A stretch of DNA of 64,000 bases from Veillonella sp. 3310 (GTDB lineage: Bacteria; Bacillota; Negativicutes; Veillonellales; Veillonellaceae). Positions 1 to 6,770 of the stretch are shown here, piece by piece (position 1 is the stretch's first letter; each line of letters starts with the position of its first letter). A program made the translations under genes and the position numbers. Under the pieces are notes generated by a model. It ran no database searches. It was given only the letters and a program-made list of their open reading frames with translations, and was not told the origin of the DNA. The stretch lies in NCBI RefSeq assembly GCF_003999875.1, contig NZ_RQVJ01000001.1, forward strand, positions 372,001 through 436,000, given 5' to 3'.

Positions 1-27
1 GCAACAATAATCTTTTACCAAATTCGG

Positions 28-366
28 TTAATTCTCCATTGTTTCTGCTAAGTTTTTTTGCAAAAAATCTAATATTCGTTCATATCTCCATTCCAAATAA
101 TCTAGGCAAGGTTTAGGCAGCATTTCATCAAATTTCTTATCTAATTCTTCTTCGTGTTTTTCTGTTAACACTTTAATCTTCCGCTCTAAGAATGCGATTG
201 CCTTTTGCAAATCCTCCACCTCTTTTGATGGGTCTTTGAACCCTGCTCTCGCAATATACTTGACCGCATTCCCTGTATGGTAATCTAATCCTTGGTCTTC
301 GATAAATTCCCATACTTCAATCTTTCCTCGGTTGTAATATTGTGGATTCTTTACGTTATCACTCAT
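28..366 (-). CDS. DUF3310 family phage protein
   Basis: A 112-residue protein whose first half fits the DUF3310 family of small phage proteins: a PxYY start, then a GNAVKYIARAG helix and a K-x-x-E-D-L-x-K-A helix, followed by a charged coiled-coil-like tail. The family is common in replication and nucleotide-metabolism regions of phages; its biochemical role is not established. The ATG is preceded by GAAAGGAG at good spacing. It is the last gene of the leftward phage operon inside the window, 4 bases after the helicase-loader gene. Family assignment is fairly secure; function is unknown. Confidence 0.8.
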   Translation of the reverse strand: MSDNVKNPQYYNRGKIEVWEFIEDQGLDYHTGNAVKYIARAGFKDPSKEVEDLQKAIAFLERKIKVLTEKHEEELDKKFDEMLPKPCLDYLEWRYERILDFLQKNLAETMEN

Positions 367-370
367 TACC

Positions 371-1276
371 TTACCGTTCTCCTTTCGCTTTCAATCGTCT
401 ATAATCTTCACCTTTTAATTGGATGATTTTGCACATCTCCAACACCCTTGATGTAATTCGTTTGCCCTGTTCCCCTAGCCGTTCCTTTACTTCTTGTAAA
501 GTGCAATTGCTAGTTATGACCGTCATTCGATTATTTAAATATCGTTGGTTAATCACAAGGTATAATCTTTCTGCAACCCATTCGGTGGCTTTCTCAGCTC
601 CTAGATCATCCAATACTAAGCAATCGACATTGTACAGTGCTTGGAGTATCTCAAAATCATCACCATTCTCTCGCAGACATCTCCGCAGGCTTTCCATGAG
701 TTCGGGTACTATCACAAATAAACCTGTTTTGCCTTGCTCCATCTTCTTTCTAAGTAATCCAATAGCAAGATGTGTTTTGCCTAACCCACTAGCACCGAAT
801 ATGTACGCTCCTTGCGTGCTTTCATCATTGGCTAGTGTAATCATATAGTCATGTGCTTTCTCACTCTCTACGGTGCGTTTTTCGTAGTTTTCTAAGGTGG
901 TTTCTGTATAAGATGTAGGAATATTTGCTCGCAAGGTCACTTTCTCTAGATCCTTTTGATTTCGCCACACCCCATATAAGCCACATTTCAAGACATACAA
1001 CTCGCCATCTGCATGCATGCGTGTCATGATTCCTTTAGTCCTGCAACCCTCGCCACCAGTGCATTTACTACACATTCGCTTGCTTTCGATGTACTGGCTC
1101 GCCCTTATATCGAATAGAGGTCTGTCAGTCGCTCCCTCTACTAATTCCACCTTGTCATCCTGTAAATAGGCTCGTAGTTCTAACTCATCATAGATAGAGG
1201 TCGGCATATTCATCTTGCTTAGGTTCAGCCGTTCTATTAAAGCTTGCACGTTGATTAGATCCACCTCCTTTGTCAA
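371..1276 (-). CDS. DnaC/IstB-like phage helicase loader (AAA+ ATPase)
   Basis: A 301-residue ATPase of the DnaC/DnaI/IstB type that would load the replicative helicase at the phage origin. The Walker A is GASGLGKTHLA and the Walker B is CLVLDDLGAE; a sensor-1 segment (VITSNCT) and an arginine-rich end (GKRITSRVLEM) follow. A CxxC...C cluster near residues 70-80 resembles the N-terminal zinc region of DnaI-type loaders. The longest start is TTG at 1276 with AGGA upstream, which makes it overlap the initiator gene by 89 bases; ATGs at 1213 and 1207 are alternatives without a clear ribosome site. The initiator-plus-loader pair is a standard phage replication module. Confidence 0.88.
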   Translation of the reverse strand: MTKEVDLINVQALIERLNLSKMNMPTSIYDELELRAYLQDDKVELVEGATDRPLFDIRASQYIESKRMCSKCTGGEGCRTKGIMTRMHADGELYVLKCGLYGVWRNQKDLEKVTLRANIPTSYTETTLENYEKRTVESEKAHDYMITLANDESTQGAYIFGASGLGKTHLAIGLLRKKMEQGKTGLFVIVPELMESLRRCLRENGDDFEILQALYNVDCLVLDDLGAEKATEWVAERLYLVINQRYLNNRMTVITSNCTLQEVKERLGEQGKRITSRVLEMCKIIQLKGEDYRRLKAKGER

Positions 1277-1916
1277 AGCTGTTCCTGCTCCAGTTCCTCG
1301 CAGTCGCTTTCCAATCTTTCATCGGATTCTTTCCGACTTTCCATCCGTTCCCCTCGTAGTAATCAAAGAAGCGATTCACATCTACATGTAGATTGTGTTC
1401 ATCAACATAGGTTTGTATTTCCAATGGAGTAGGTTTGACAAATACTTTCCTCGTTGCTTTCTTCTTTTCTTTCACAGGTGGTGATTCACCATCTACTAAT
1501 ACATGAGTATTAGTAGATAATAGTCTAGTCTCTTCTATTCTAGGTATATATACCGATTGTTGAACTGGTTGTTGTACCAGTAACGGTTCTATTTGTTGTA
1601 CTGTTTGTTGTACCATTTGTTGGGAATTATTCCCTACAAATGGGATTATTCGATATACCGCTGACTGTCTACCAGTTCGACTATAGAAATCAATCCGCCC
1701 TAATTGCTTTAATCGATTCCTTGCTTTCAATATCGTTTTGGAAGTCATCTTCGTAGATACTTCTAGTACGTTGATGGCCACATTGAACTCTTCTTTCCAT
1801 CCAGTAGTATTGTTATAGTGCATTAATGCATACCACAACGCAATTTCTGATGTTGTAATAGTGGGTTCCGTCAGTATCCATCTTTGAAAGCTGTTTAATT
1901 CGTCGATGTATCCCAT
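1188..1916 (-). CDS. Phage replication initiator (replisome organizer-like)
   Basis: A 242-residue protein with an N-terminal winged-helix part (about residues 10-95: TTSEIALWYALMHYNN, then KTILKARNRLKQLGRIDF) typical of phage replisome organizers. The middle (about 98-120) is glutamine-rich with a repeating VQQ unit. The C-terminal block (PTPLEIQTYVDEH, then NPMKDWKATARNW) is found in many Firmicutes phage initiators. It should bind the phage origin and recruit the loader encoded just downstream. There is no clear ribosome site at the ATG; it follows the stop of the preceding gene by one base, suggesting coupled translation. The glutamine repeat is encoded by DNA that looks like an iteron array. 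Confidence 0.8.
   Translation of the reverse strand: MGYIDELNSFQRWILTEPTITTSEIALWYALMHYNNTTGWKEEFNVAINVLEVSTKMTSKTILKARNRLKQLGRIDFYSRTGRQSAVYRIIPFVGNNSQQMVQQTVQQIEPLLVQQPVQQSVYIPRIEETRLLSTNTHVLVDGESPPVKEKKKATRKVFVKPTPLEIQTYVDEHNLHVDVNRFFDYYEGNGWKVGKNPMKDWKATARNWSRNSFDKGGGSNQRASFNRTAEPKQDEYADLYL
1491..1625. other. Candidate phage replication origin inside the initiator gene
   Basis: Inside the initiator gene lies a perfect inverted repeat with 12-bp arms and a 4-base loop (1491-1518; arm ATCTACTAATAC). It is followed by an AT-rich stretch and then copies of TTGTTGTAC or close variants starting at 1557, 1569, 1593, 1605 and 1617, all on a 12-bp period. An inverted repeat, AT-rich DNA and iterons within the initiator gene is the arrangement of lambda-type origins. 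The 12-bp period also matches the four-residue VQQx protein repeat, so coding constraint is an alternative explanation. Confidence 0.45.
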
Positions 1917-1917
1917 A

Positions 1918-2136
1918 TTATTCGTTGTTGTTACTATCGTTATTAGTAACCCATTTTAAGAAATCATCCATCGATACCGAACACATATCATCTTCTTCTA
2001 ATTGTGCTAACCCATCGATAATCTCAATCACTGCTTGTAATTCTTTGATTCTATATTCATATCCATATGCTTGTATTGATTCATACATCTTAATTCTTTG
2101 TGCAATCATGAATTTAATTAATTGGTCTCGTTTCAT
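1918..2136 (-). CDS. Small phage protein of unknown function
   Basis: A 72-residue acidic protein that I do not recognise. The N-terminal half looks helical (MKRDQLIKFMIAQRIKMYESI), the C-terminus is Asp/Asn-rich. AAAGGAG stands before the ATG at good spacing, and the start overlaps the HNH gene stop by 4 bases, so translational coupling is likely. The position between the HNH gene and the initiator suggests an accessory role in replication, but nothing in the sequence proves it. Confidence 0.7.
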   Translation of the reverse strand: MKRDQLIKFMIAQRIKMYESIQAYGYEYRIKELQAVIEIIDGLAQLEEDDMCSVSMDDFLKWVTNNDSNNNE

Positions 2137-2381
2137 TTGATTCGCTCCTTTAACGATCTATAAACTTCCTCATGGTAACTACCATGTGCCATATTGTGGC
2201 ATTCTCTGCATAGGCATGCTAAGTTAGATAATCTACTATCTCCGCCCCTAGATCTAAATAGAATATGATGTACTTCCGTTGCAGGTGCTTTACATAGTAC
2301 GCATAAGCCCTCATCACGTTCTATCGCCCATTTCCTTGTTCGCTGATATAATTTATTGTCATCCGCCTTGCTTTTGTTCAT
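2133..2381 (-). CDS. HNH endonuclease, small phage type
   Basis: An 82-residue HNH nuclease. The zinc-finger/beta-beta-alpha motif is complete: CVLC near residue 31, EVHHILFRSRGG with the catalytic histidine, then LACLCRECHNMAHG. Such small HNH proteins occur in phage early regions and near packaging genes, where they nick or cut DNA. The ATG has GAGGGGATGG directly upstream. It overlaps the end of the NinB-like gene by 23 bases. The fold is certain; whether it serves recombination, DNA processing or homing is not visible. Confidence 0.88.
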   Translation of the reverse strand: MNKSKADDNKLYQRTRKWAIERDEGLCVLCKAPATEVHHILFRSRGGDSRLSNLACLCRECHNMAHGSYHEEVYRSLKERIK

Positions 2382-2916
2382 CCATCCCCTCCCAATCTTC
2401 TAATAGGCTGTTCACTTCCTCTTGCGTTTTTGTCTCTATTCCTAATTGAGTAGCCTCAGATACTAGAGAATCAATGAGCCTTGCCATTTCCTTGGTGTCA
2501 TAAGTGCTACTGCCATAATAAGCATGGATCACTTTGTAGCCATCTAATTTGCTATTTCCTACATCTTCAACAATCCAACCTATCCCATTGGATTGCCATA
2601 TTTCGGTAAATCGTTCTACAGCCTCCGCCTTGATTGGCATAGGTGTAAAGGCTTGGCAACCTTTGATTGCTTGCCTATATACGTCCTCACGGCTCGTATA
2701 TGTGCCATGTTTTGAAAGTTCCTCAGCAATCTTTTGGCATAACACCCAACAATAACTATTAGCCGTTAGTGACCGTCTTTCACGGTGTAACCTCAATTCA
2801 ATGTTATACCGCTTATCTTCTTGGATCTGATTGAGTACCTCCACTCCTGCAGGTACCATCAGCATGGCACCCACTGGAGTTTTGACAATCTGCAAGCAAT
2901 CAACTTGCCACTTCAT
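2359..2916 (-). CDS. NinB-like phage recombination/replication protein
   Basis: A 185-residue protein with the RRSLTANSYCWVLCQKIAEEL signature (given here in part: RSLTANSYCWVL) and a C-terminal YYGSSTYDTKEMARLIDS block. These mark a family widespread in Clostridia and Negativicutes phages that distantly resembles lambda NinB, a DNA-binding recombination mediator. Its place directly after an ERF annealing protein supports a recombination role. It overlaps ERF by 17 bases and HNH by 23 bases. The family call rests on motif memory, so the NinB label is moderate. Confidence 0.6.
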   Translation of the reverse strand: MKWQVDCLQIVKTPVGAMLMVPAGVEVLNQIQEDKRYNIELRLHRERRSLTANSYCWVLCQKIAEELSKHGTYTSREDVYRQAIKGCQAFTPMPIKAEAVERFTEIWQSNGIGWIVEDVGNSKLDGYKVIHAYYGSSTYDTKEMARLIDSLVSEATQLGIETKTQEEVNSLLEDWEGMDEQKQGG

Positions 2917-3541
2917 AGTTAGTCGCCCAATTAAGTAGTGCTTTTAATTCTTCTTCGCTTAATGCTTTGGAATTTTGTTTTCCAAACATCTTCATCATCT
3001 GTTCGCCAATCGTTTTGTTGTCAATTCCTTTTATTCCCATTTGCTGTTTAATGGAATTAAAATATTCTTCCTTGATTCTTTTTTCTTTAATTGAATTTGT
3101 CTCTGGTGCTTTTGCTTTAGCTTTTGTTTGCGTTGTATTAGCCGTGTATGCGTCTGTGTCTGCGTCCTTGGTATCATCAATACAGAACAACCCATTCAAC
3201 GCATACTTCCTCGCATAAGAGGATGTAGCACCAGTGATTTGGCTTGGATCCATTCCCTTTTTATCTAACGGCTCTTTGGCAAATGCACTATTGGCTACCG
3301 CTCCACCGTCTGCACCATACAACGTGGCGGTTGCCTTGATGTAATTGTGGTCTCCGATTGTTACAATCTCATCACTAATCACAAGGCATGTATTGGTTTC
3401 TTTTAAATGAGGTTTAACCCCCTCCAAAATGTCCTCACAACTACGGTAATGGTATTTACCAAAACTATTGAATTGCCCTTTCGGGGCTTTTAGATTAGAT
3501 TGAATATAGTTCAGTGCACTATAAATGCTTGTAGTCGTCAT
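2900..3541 (-). CDS. ERF family single-strand annealing protein
   Basis: A 213-residue ERF-type recombinase. The family core is visible: APKGQFNSFGKYHYRSCEDI, then DHNYIKATATLYG, then DPSQITGATSSYARKYALNGLF and the acidic CIDDTKDAD. ERF proteins anneal complementary single strands and drive phage recombination and circularisation. The C-terminal third is charged and less conserved. Its ATG overlaps the stop of the Gp157 gene as TAATG, a coupling signal; Gp157 and ERF are regular neighbours in Firmicutes phages. Confidence 0.9.
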   Translation of the reverse strand: MTTTSIYSALNYIQSNLKAPKGQFNSFGKYHYRSCEDILEGVKPHLKETNTCLVISDEIVTIGDHNYIKATATLYGADGGAVANSAFAKEPLDKKGMDPSQITGATSSYARKYALNGLFCIDDTKDADTDAYTANTTQTKAKAKAPETNSIKEKRIKEEYFNSIKQQMGIKGIDNKTIGEQMMKMFGKQNSKALSEEELKALLNWATNYEVAS

Positions 3542-4053
3542 TATTTCTCATCCTTTCCGATTGTTACTTTGAGCGATGTTGTATCAACCAGTCTTGCACC
3601 AGTTATTTCAACGCCATCTTGTAACGCTTTTTTAATTGCGGTTTTATCCGCCTCTATCTTTGTTTTCAAAAACTCAATAGGTAAAGCATTTACGTCTGTT
3701 ACCTCGGTAGACACACCCTTACGGTATGTCAATTTATGTGGACCATACAACATAGTGCTTTTGAGATTGCCTGTTTTTTGCAACTGCTCTTGCAAGTAGG
3801 ATTCTAGCCATGTCGCTTTGTTCTCATAGCCTTTTGCTACCTCATCAAGCCGTTTCTTTTCCGCCTTGACCATCTCAACGTTGTACTTGTATTCTTTTAC
3901 TAATGCACAGATATTCTGCACCTTAATGTCGAACTCACCATCGATAGCCTCCAATGTATCTTGGATTATTTGCCAATCTTCCGACCCCATCTCGACCTGC
4001 TCCATCATTGTGGCTACTTCTTGGTAATTCTCTGCTAATTCATACAATTTCAA
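3541..4053 (-). CDS. Siphovirus Gp157 family protein
   Basis: A 170-residue, mostly helical protein of the Siphovirus Gp157 family (start MKLYELAENYQEV; central coiled coil around residues 50-90; then LKSTMLYGPHKLTYRKG). Members lie beside single-strand annealing genes in streptococcal and related phages and have been linked to phage resistance phenotypes; the mechanism is not settled. The start is TTG at 4053, supported by AGGAGG eight bases upstream. Confidence 0.85.
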   Translation of the reverse strand: MKLYELAENYQEVATMMEQVEMGSEDWQIIQDTLEAIDGEFDIKVQNICALVKEYKYNVEMVKAEKKRLDEVAKGYENKATWLESYLQEQLQKTGNLKSTMLYGPHKLTYRKGVSTEVTDVNALPIEFLKTKIEADKTAIKKALQDGVEITGARLVDTTSLKVTIGKDEK

Positions 4054-4078
4054 TGTCTGTTCCTCCTAGTGTTTTAAT

Positions 4079-4108
4079 TTAACTTGTGGTATAATAAATA
4101 TAATTCAT
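4079..4108 (-). CDS. Possible 9-residue leader ORF
   Basis: An ATG followed by nine codons (MNYIYYTTS) and TAA, directly behind AAGGAGCAGAAAT, a ribosome-binding segment nearly identical to those of four nearby phage genes. It ends 26 bases before the Gp157 start. It may be a leader peptide, or the remnant start of a deleted small gene. Evidence is limited to the strong initiation signal. Confidence 0.25.
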   Translation of the reverse strand: MNYIYYTTS

Positions 4109-4161
4109 ATTTCTGCTCCTTATTTGGAAGCAGTGACCCTCAGTTTTGAGGGTCTTTTTTT
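4087..4161 (+). ncRNA. Candidate small RNA with promoter and terminator, opposite to the phage operon
   Basis: On the strand opposite to the operon an extended -10 (TGGTATAAT, 4087-4095; no good -35) precedes about 60 bases that end in a perfect 8-bp hairpin (GACCCTCA, GTTT loop, TGAGGGTC; 4135-4154) followed by seven T, a textbook intrinsic terminator. A second hairpin (CTGCT...AGCAG, 4113-4133) lies upstream. No open frame of note is present. The predicted RNA would be antisense to the 5' leader of the Gp157 message. Inferred from signals only. Confidence 0.35.
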
Positions 4162-4294
4162 ATTCCTCTGTTACATAGTCGATTCTGCAATTTTCAGCAT
4201 CGCAATCATATTTTCGTGTCAATTCCTCGATTGCGTTCTCTTGGATTTCTTCAAGGTTTCGACCTCGTACTGCGATATTAAACGGAATTTTCAC
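4160..4294 (-). CDS. 44-residue phage protein of unknown function
   Basis: A short frame starting with GTG at 4294 behind AGAGGGG (start VKIPFNIAVRGRNLEEIQ, end YVTEE). It encodes an amphipathic helix with an acidic, lysine-poor composition and a CDAENC segment that could bind metal or form a disulphide. It continues the leftward operon between the 57-residue gene and Gp157. Not recognised; supported by a good ribosome site and a coding-like sequence. Confidence 0.5.
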   Translation of the reverse strand: MKIPFNIAVRGRNLEEIQENAIEELTRKYDCDAENCRIDYVTEE

Positions 4295-4344
4295 ATACCC
4301 CTCTACGGCGTACTATTGTTTCATATACTCACCCCCTTTCACGA

Positions 4345-4518
4345 CTAATCTAATTTGCCTAACGTTCTGAATGCTATATTGTTTATTTCCATATCAATCT
4401 GTTTATGTACTTTCTTTCGGATCTTTTCTATTGCCTCTTCCGTATCGTCTGCCCTCACTTTGACCAACAAAGGAACGAAGGCAATCACATTCGCCACATA
4501 CTTATATTTACCTTTCAT
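4345..4518 (-). CDS. 57-residue phage protein of unknown function
   Basis: Frame from ATG 4518 to TAG 4345, with GAGGTGAAAC before the start. The protein begins MKGKYKYVANVIAFVPLLVKV and continues with a charged helix (DDTEEAIEKIRKKVHKQI). The pattern, a beta strand then a helix carrying the D-x-x-E-A-I-x-K motif, is like small phage proteins that resemble YcfA/DUF-type alpha-beta folds. No function can be assigned. It fills what would otherwise be a 490-base gap together with the 44-residue gene. Confidence 0.6.
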   Translation of the reverse strand: MKGKYKYVANVIAFVPLLVKVRADDTEEAIEKIRKKVHKQIDMEINNIAFRTLGKLD

Positions 4519-4543
4519 GTTTCACCTCATTTACTTTTAAAAC

Positions 4544-4762
4544 TCATACATCCCTAAAAAACAATTCATCAATAGTTAGTTGCCTACCTAAACGTCTGTT
4601 TAATACGTTTTGGATTACCAACATATCTCTTCTAGTAAACTCAACTTTGCCCATAAATCGTTTGGATAAAGCAACATGTGAAATGCCCACCAATTTGGAT
4701 AATTCCAGTTGAGTAATATTAGCCCTCACTATATATCCTCTTAGAACGTTGAAAGGTTTCAT
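4544..4762 (-). CDS. Small XRE-type helix-turn-helix protein
   Basis: 72 residues with a complete Cro/C1-type HTH (about residues 15-45: NITQLELSKLVGISHVALSKRF) and a short C-terminal tail. It probably binds phage DNA as a secondary regulator of the early operon. AAGGAGG lies before the ATG, and the start overlaps the LysM gene stop by 4 bases. Similar orphan HTH genes are common downstream of Cro in Firmicutes prophages. Confidence 0.8.
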   Translation of the reverse strand: MKPFNVLRGYIVRANITQLELSKLVGISHVALSKRFMGKVEFTRRDMLVIQNVLNRRLGRQLTIDELFFRDV

Positions 4763-5109
4763 TTTGCCTCCTTAATCGCTCTAACCTTGAGCGTCATGCC
4801 TGGGTGAATGTTTGCACCATCTAAATTATTTTCGGTAATAATTTCTCGAATGGATTGGCGTACATCCACTTTCTCACCTACGGCATCTTTAGCGATTCCC
4901 CATAAGGTGTCGCCCTCTTGTACGATTACTGTTTTATCTTCATATTGAATTGGTTCTTGTACTACCGCAGCATATAGCCCTGCTAGCACTAGCGGAATCA
5001 TTGCGACCGCTATAATCCTATCCCATCGGGTATAGGTTCTTTTTTTTGGTTTTATTTTATATACAACCCTATGCCCTCCGATATAGGTTCTTTTTTCATG
5101 CTGTTTCAT
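4759..5109 (-). CDS. Membrane-anchored LysM protein, YneA-like
   Basis: 116 residues: a basic cytoplasmic start (about 1-30), one membrane segment (about 31-50, IIAVAMIPLVLAGLYAAVV) and a C-terminal LysM domain (VQEGDTLWGIAKDAVG ... NIHPGMTLKV). This is the layout of YneA-type cell-division suppressors, which SOS-responding Gram-positives make to delay septation; LysM binds peptidoglycan. In an early phage operon it might block host division or exclude other phages. The architecture is clear, the function is inferred. AAGGAG precedes the ATG and the start overlaps the upstream stop by 4 bases. Confidence 0.7.
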   Translation of the reverse strand: MKQHEKRTYIGGHRVVYKIKPKKRTYTRWDRIIAVAMIPLVLAGLYAAVVQEPIQYEDKTVIVQEGDTLWGIAKDAVGEKVDVRQSIREIITENNLDGANIHPGMTLKVRAIKEAK

Positions 5110-5372
5110 TTCATCAACTCCTTTATCTTCTTCATATACGCCCTAACAATAGGGCATTGGTTTACTAGGTGATACACCGCCATAGAATGTACATCGAACT
5201 CTTCCACGGTCTTTGCGATTACATCACAAGGCGGATACAGATCATTGTACAGATACTTCACAAACGCTCGTTTGCTTATACATAGCCGTTCGGCGAATTG
5301 GTCTTGCGTTAGGATTATGCCTCGTAGTGCGTTTTCAAATTCACTGCGAGGCTTCTTTGCACTTCTGTTCAT
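5106..5372 (-). CDS. Small phage protein with a probable helix-turn-helix
   Basis: 88 residues from the ATG at 5372, chosen over an upstream GTG because AGGGGTG sits 7 bases before it. The segment LTQDQFAERLCISKRAFVKYL looks like a helix-turn-helix. The C-terminus is helical and basic (MKKIKELMK). It belongs to a run of small DNA-binding proteins in the early operon; target and role unknown. Confidence 0.6.
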   Translation of the reverse strand: MNRSAKKPRSEFENALRGIILTQDQFAERLCISKRAFVKYLYNDLYPPCDVIAKTVEEFDVHSMAVYHLVNQCPIVRAYMKKIKELMK

Positions 5373-5404
5373 TTCGTTCACCCCTTGATTTCTATATACT
5401 GTTG

Positions 5405-5716
5405 TTAGTAAGCAAGTTGTTCTATTAAATCACCTGCCTCAACCGTGATAACATTTTGCACTTTAAAGAATTTCGCCTTTAGTCGGCGGTTCTCATCTTT
5501 AAGTCTTTTATTTTCTCTTTTAAGCTGTTCATATTCCCAAGGTGTAAACTCTTGACCTCCATCAATGAATGCCATTACATTTCTACGGCTATACGCCATA
5601 GGCTTTACCCCATCAATAGGAACTAATATGCCTCTATTCTTGTAATTGAGTAGGGTGCTTTTTGAACACCCTAGCATTTCCATTACTTCCTCTGCCTTAC
5701 AAATTGGGCTGTCCAT
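5405..5716 (-). CDS. MerR/excisionase-like HTH protein with coiled coil
   Basis: 103 residues. Residues 5-50 form a winged HTH of the excisionase/MerR type (EEVMEMLGCSKSTLLNYKNRG, then YSRRNVMAFI). A heptad-like coiled coil follows (about 62-86, LKRENKRLKDENRRLKAKF), pointing to a dimer. It may be the phage excisionase or a regulator. The ATG at 5716 is used because it overlaps the previous stop as TAATG and has GAGAGGGG upstream; a TTG at 5734 is the alternative. Confidence 0.65.
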   Translation of the reverse strand: MDSPICKAEEVMEMLGCSKSTLLNYKNRGILVPIDGVKPMAYSRRNVMAFIDGGQEFTPWEYEQLKRENKRLKDENRRLKAKFFKVQNVITVEAGDLIEQLAY

Positions 5717-6033
5717 TAATACACCCCTCTCCAATACTCAACCAATTCTTTGCGTTTTAACATCTCTTGTTCTGCCACTACATCAAAATCGCCTATTACC
5801 TCGGCAGGGAGTTTATACCTAAGTTCCAAATCTCCAACGAATCCACCATCAAACGGATAGAAGATTTTGCACTGTTTCCAATTGTACGACCAATCATATT
5901 CATTGATTTCCACTCTTGGATACGCATAAGCTGTTACCAGTTCACCAGTAGGGGAGAACTCTCCCCACCATCCATAGTGGAATGTGAAGCCTTGTTCTGT
6001 TTTTGTTTCGTTATACTTTTTCAACGTGTTCAT
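5716..6033 (-). CDS. Hypothetical phage protein, 105 residues
   Basis: A protein rich in aromatic residues (FHYGWWGEFSPTGELVTAYAYPR, shown by parts: FHYGWWGEF, YDWSYNWKQ). It contains repeated W/Y motifs suggestive of a beta-rich fold. I do not recognise a family. Its start carries TAAGGAGTAGAAATATG, one of several near-identical initiation segments in this operon, and its stop is fused to the next start. Confidence 0.6.
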   Translation of the reverse strand: MNTLKKYNETKTEQGFTFHYGWWGEFSPTGELVTAYAYPRVEINEYDWSYNWKQCKIFYPFDGGFVGDLELRYKLPAEVIGDFDVVAEQEMLKRKELVEYWRGVY

Positions 6034-6047
6034 ATTTCTACTCCTTA

Positions 6048-6257
6048 TTACGACTCATAGAAGTTTGGATGTTTCTCGAAATCTCCTAAATCAAAACAAA
6101 CTCTTGCAATTGTATACGCGACTAAACCTAACCGCTTAAAACCATCATCGCCTAACTCATTTGCTATCAACGAGAATTTATCGCAATCATTCATTGCATC
6201 CATGTGCATTTTCTTTAATTGTTCGTTCTGTTCTTCAGTTAAATTGATTAGTTTCAT
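6048..6257 (-). CDS. Hypothetical phage protein, 69 residues
   Basis: Mostly helical and acidic small protein (MKLINLTEEQNEQLKKMHMD...). No known domain is visible. The initiation segment AAGGAGTAGAAATATG is shared with its two neighbours, which supports a real translated gene. Located in the early operon between two other orphan genes. Confidence 0.6.
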   Translation of the reverse strand: MKLINLTEEQNEQLKKMHMDAMNDCDKFSLIANELGDDGFKRLGLVAYTIARVCFDLGDFEKHPNFYES

Positions 6258-6268
6258 ATTTCTACTCC

Positions 6269-6481
6269 TTATTTCAATGTTTCCAATTCCACTTTCATTT
6301 CTAAATATCTTGAGTAGGGTTCAATTCCACAAAATTCAATATATACCCCTGCCTGCATCATATTTAGCTCAAATCCAATTTTAAAAATCTCCTCTTTAGT
6401 TTCCTTATATTTTCGTAACCATTTTTCAGCATAACCTATGTATTCCTCGTATTTTTGTTTTACTCTTTCTAATTCATTCAT
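6269..6481 (-). CDS. Hypothetical phage protein, 70 residues
   Basis: Helical, charged protein (MNELERVKQKYEEYIGYAEK...) with a likely coiled-coil N-terminus. No family recognised. It has the same AAGGAGTAGAAATATG initiation segment as the genes starting at 6257 and 6033. Functions of such small early phage proteins are often host takeover or anti-defence, but nothing specific can be said here. Confidence 0.6.
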   Translation of the reverse strand: MNELERVKQKYEEYIGYAEKWLRKYKETKEEIFKIGFELNMMQAGVYIEFCGIEPYSRYLEMKVELETLK

Positions 6482-6499
6482 ATTTCTACTCCTTAATCT

Positions 6500-6730
6500 T
6501 TACGCTCCATGAATCAATCTTCTTGCAGCTTGTGCCATCCCATCTATTGCCTCATCGTAGAATTTATCTACCTCATCTTTGCTATAGATGGTTTTCAATT
6601 CTTGTAAAACAGATAAGATGTGAATGCTTTTGTTATTGAATGTTTCTAAATCTTCTGCTCTAATCAGCAGATTTAATGTGTCGTGAAATTCTTTTGTGAA
6701 TATAAATTTTTTGGTTTCCATGTTTGTCAT
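6500..6730 (-). CDS. Hypothetical phage protein, 76 residues
   Basis: The start is set at ATG 6730 because AAGGAGCAGAAAC stands just before it; the longer frame from 6754 has no ribosome site and would run into an operator. The protein is helical and acidic (METKKFIFTKEFHDTLNLLI...). Not recognised. It is the second gene of the leftward operon and has an operator copy (6749-6761) immediately upstream. Confidence 0.6.
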   Translation of the reverse strand: MTNMETKKFIFTKEFHDTLNLLIRAEDLETFNNKSIHILSVLQELKTIYSKDEVDKFYDEAIDGMAQAARRLIHGA

Positions 6731-6748
6731 GTTTCTGCTCCTTGTACT

Positions 6749-6761
6749 TAACAATTTGTTA
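6749..6761. promoter_or_regulatory. Outlying phage operator copy
   Basis: The 13-bp palindrome TAACAATTTGTTA matches the four copies in the divergent control region (6985-7086). It lies between the Cro-like gene and the next gene, 19 bases before the ATG at 6730, so a bound repressor could add a roadblock or control a secondary promoter. Confidence 0.55.
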
Positions 6762-6770
6762 TTATTTTCT

